Below are positions 7,014 to 8,567 of a stretch of 8,567 nt of DNA, one piece after another. A model generated the notes under the pieces. The model searched no databases, was not told where the DNA came from, and worked only from the letters and a program-made list of their open reading frames with translations. The position numbers were made by a program, and so were the translations under genes. This DNA is from Enterocola sp045611845 (GTDB taxonomy: Bacteria > Bacteroidota > Bacteroidia > Bacteroidales > Paludibacteraceae): assembly GCA_045611845.1 (NCBI GenBank), contig JAZKXZ010000030.1:1-8567 (forward strand). Direction: 5' to 3'. Each line of letters opens with the position of its first letter. The first letter of the stretch is position 1.

Positions 7014-7021
7014 CAAATGTA
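7014..7021 (-). promoter_or_regulatory. -7 promoter element for the secreted modular protein gene
   Basis: The minus strand reads TACATTTG, an exact TAnnTTTG match, 50 bases upstream of the ATG at 6963 and just after the murB stop at 7028. No TTTG sits at the normal -33 distance, which would fall within the last codons of murB. The site implies that the secreted protein gene can be expressed independently of murB. Confidence 0.55.
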
Positions 7022-7027
7022 ATAAAA

Positions 7028-8044
7028 TTACCCAAAAATAAGATTTACTTCTGGAGTAAGTTCTATTTGAAAATTATCTCTTACAGACTGACGAATGCTA
7101 TCTGATAAATTGATAATATCCAAACCATTTGCACCACCTTTATTAATAAGTACTAAGGCTTGACTACCGTGCACTGCCACTTTGCCTTGCGATTTGCCCT
7201 TCCAACCACATTTCTCAATCAAATAACCTGCTGGCACTTTCACCTCCATTTCTGACACCACATAGCAAGGTAGTTCTGGATATTTTTTAAGAAGTTCGTC
7301 GTAATGTGCCTTTGAAATTACAGGGTTTAAGTAGAAACTACCCGCATTGCCCCACACTTTTGGCTCTGGAAGTTTACGCTGACGAATATCTATCACAGCT
7401 TGGCGCACATTTGCAATTGTTACCTCTGGATATTTCTTGATTTCTTCTTCAAGACTACCATAATTTATTTGAGGCACGCCCACCTTTTTAAGTTTATAGT
7501 AAACGTTAGTTACAATATATTTGCCTTTAAGCTCACGTTTAAATACGCTATCTCTATATGCAAACTTACATTCTTCATTTGTAAACTCTCTTATCTCACC
7601 AGTGGTCACCGACACGCATTCCACCTTCACAATCACATCTTTCACCTCCATACCGTAGGCACCAATGTTTTGAATAGGAGTAGCCCCTACCTCACCCGGA
7701 ATAAGAGAAAGGTTTTCCACACCTCCATAGCCTTTGTTTACACAAAACGCCACAAAATCGTCCCACACTTCACCTGAGGCAGCACGCACCACTACAGTAT
7801 CTTTTGTGGTTTCCACCACATCTATGCCTTTCATTTTAGAATGCAGGATAACACCTTGATAGTCACCCACAAAAAGCAAGTTGCTACCACCACCAATGTG
7901 AAGAAATTTGTTTTCTTTTAGCAAATCTGAGTGTATTAGTTGCACTAGTTCCTCTACAGAATCATACTCCACAAAATAGTTTGCAGACACATCTATGCCA
8001 AAAGTATTGTTATTTAATAAAGAATAGTTTTCGTATGTTTTCAT
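7028..8044 (-). CDS. murB: UDP-N-acetylenolpyruvoylglucosamine reductase
   Basis: This cytosolic FAD enzyme reduces UDP-GlcNAc-enolpyruvate to UDP-N-acetylmuramate with NADPH, the second committed step of peptidoglycan precursor synthesis. The protein is 338 residues, close to the E. coli type I enzyme (about 340). FAD-binding motifs are HIGGGSNLLF (49-58) and IPGEVGATPIQNIGAYG (115-131). Expected catalytic residues are Tyr163-Arg164 in FAYRDSVFK, Ser236 in GNAGSFYLNPV (the proton donor) and Glu332 in TPEVNLIF at the C-terminus. The gene appears complete and intact. It begins 19 bases after the end of the interrupted deacetylase-like gene. It has its own predicted -7 element overlapping the 3' end of that gene, so it need not depend on upstream transcription. 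Confidence 0.96.
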   Translation of the reverse strand: MKTYENYSLLNNNTFGIDVSANYFVEYDSVEELVQLIHSDLLKENKFLHIGGGSNLLFVGDYQGVILHSKMKGIDVVETTKDTVVVRAASGEVWDDFVAFCVNKGYGGVENLSLIPGEVGATPIQNIGAYGMEVKDVIVKVECVSVTTGEIREFTNEECKFAYRDSVFKRELKGKYIVTNVYYKLKKVGVPQINYGSLEEEIKKYPEVTIANVRQAVIDIRQRKLPEPKVWGNAGSFYLNPVISKAHYDELLKKYPELPCYVVSEMEVKVPAGYLIEKCGWKGKSQGKVAVHGSQALVLINKGGANGLDIINLSDSIRQSVRDNFQIELTPEVNLIFG

Positions 8045-8063
8045 ATATTATGAATTTCACTTT

Positions 8064-8567
8064 TTACATCAAATGTAAAGTTAACGTTTTTTTCTCATTT
8101 TTTATATAAGAAATAAGATTTTTGTAAAGCTGACAGTGATAATTTCCTTTTCTTACCTCAGAATTATGCCAAAGTAGCACAAGTTCGCCTCCGTGTTTTC
8201 TTACTTGGTCTATTAATCTGCAAGCAGTGTCGTAGGCCTCTGTGAGACCCATTTGTGAATACTTAGAAAAAGAACCATCCATCATGGTAAGTGGATGAAG
8301 GGTTAAGTCTGTCACCTCAAGTGTATATGGATTTATATATTTTACAGGACGACATGTTCCCATTCTAAAGCCAGGCATTTCGGCAAAGCCAATGGTAAAA
8401 TCTTCTTTAATACCAGCCTCTATTAAAGCATCCAACTGATTGTTCGACGTTAGTCTTAAATAGTGATTTCTATTTGCCGTAAGTGGTTTGCCTATCACCT
8501 TTTCTATCGACTCTTACTCTTGCTTAACGAGTTCCAAATGTTCGGCAGAGGCATAACTTACGTGAAG
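8064..8567 (-). pseudogene. Polysaccharide deacetylase family protein, 3' part, interrupted by in-frame TAA
   Basis: One minus-strand frame runs from the window edge to the stop at 8066..8064 and reads as a single protein except for a TAA at 8516..8514. Upstream of it lies LHVSYASAEHLELVKQE; directly after it ESIEKVIGKPLTANRNHYLR continues as expected for the same domain. The C-terminal motifs (EAGIKEDFTIGFAEMPGFR, GTCRPVKYINP, LTLHPLTMMDGS, HGGELVLLWHNS) are those I associate with the Bacteroidota polysaccharide-deacetylase (NodB-like, DUF7033-type) proteins of about 400 residues or more. The piece after the stop can only start at a GTG (8498..8496), which would give 144 residues lacking the NodB metal site, so an independent gene is unlikely. 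The explanation is a nonsense mutation (one base from AAA, CAA or GAA), a sequencing error, or readthrough. The 5' part lies outside the window. Confidence 0.72.
8070..8077 (-). promoter_or_regulatory. -7 promoter element for murB, within the 3' end of the deacetylase-like gene
   Basis: The minus strand reads TACATTTG, an exact TAnnTTTG match and the same octamer as the element at 7014-7021. It lies 25 bases upstream of the murB ATG at 8044 and overlaps the last codons of the upstream gene. Transcription would begin close to that gene's stop. No good -33 TTTG is seen. Confidence 0.5.

Noticed and set aside
6964..7035. TTG-initiated 24-residue extension of the secreted modular protein
   Set aside because: It overlaps the murB stop and the predicted promoter, and it places a non-signal stretch before an obvious signal peptide beginning at the ATG at 6963.
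7400..7777. Plus-strand open frame of 125 codons inside murB
   Set aside because: It lies entirely antisense to murB, has a low-complexity Phe/His-rich translation, and no promoter or family match.
8064..8498. Independent 144-residue protein starting at GTG 8498
   Set aside because: Homology-like sequence continues upstream of the GTG and across the TAA in the same frame, so this is the tail of a larger gene, not a separate one.

Overview
The window is a compact stretch of a low-GC chromosome from the phylum Bacteroidota, most likely order Bacteroidales. The evidence is indirect but consistent. Four intergenic sites match the Bacteroides-type -7 promoter element TAnnTTTG exactly. Ribosome binding sites of the Shine-Dalgarno type are absent. 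RibB and RibA are fused, the LptF/LptG permease carries a large insertion, and one secreted protein ends in a Bacteroidales-style tail. I cannot name a genus. No RNA gene, CRISPR array, insertion sequence or phage gene is visible, and no gene-free gap exceeds about 110 bases.

Layout from left to right. Positions 1-1934 (minus strand) hold an envelope operon read leftwards. It starts with a secreted GH73 glucosaminidase with two LysM domains, followed after 1 base by a Wzz-like chain-length protein, then after 6 bases by a signal-peptide gene cut by the window edge. Positions 1935-2044 are a short divergent promoter region. Positions 2045-5160 (plus strand) hold a housekeeping operon: cytidine deaminase (cdd), an LptF/LptG-type permease that overlaps cdd by four bases, and bifunctional ribBA. 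Positions 5161-5235 hold a heptamer repeat, a palindrome and a bidirectional terminator shared by converging genes. Positions 5236-6963 (minus) encode a secreted modular protein with a starch-binding-like module and no recognisable catalytic domain. Positions 7028-8044 (minus) encode MurB. Positions 8064-8567 (minus) hold the 3' part of a polysaccharide-deacetylase-family gene interrupted by an in-frame TAA.

The common theme is the cell envelope: peptidoglycan precursor synthesis (MurB), peptidoglycan cleavage (glucosaminidase), LPS transport (LptF/G), polysaccharide chain-length control (Wzz-like) and a secreted glycan-binding protein. Nucleoside salvage and riboflavin synthesis sit alongside.

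Nothing here amounts to a clearly new biological system. The points most worth a second look are the in-frame stop in the deacetylase gene, the modular secreted protein, the Wzz/glucosaminidase operon, and the heptamer/palindrome structure around the ribBA stop codon.
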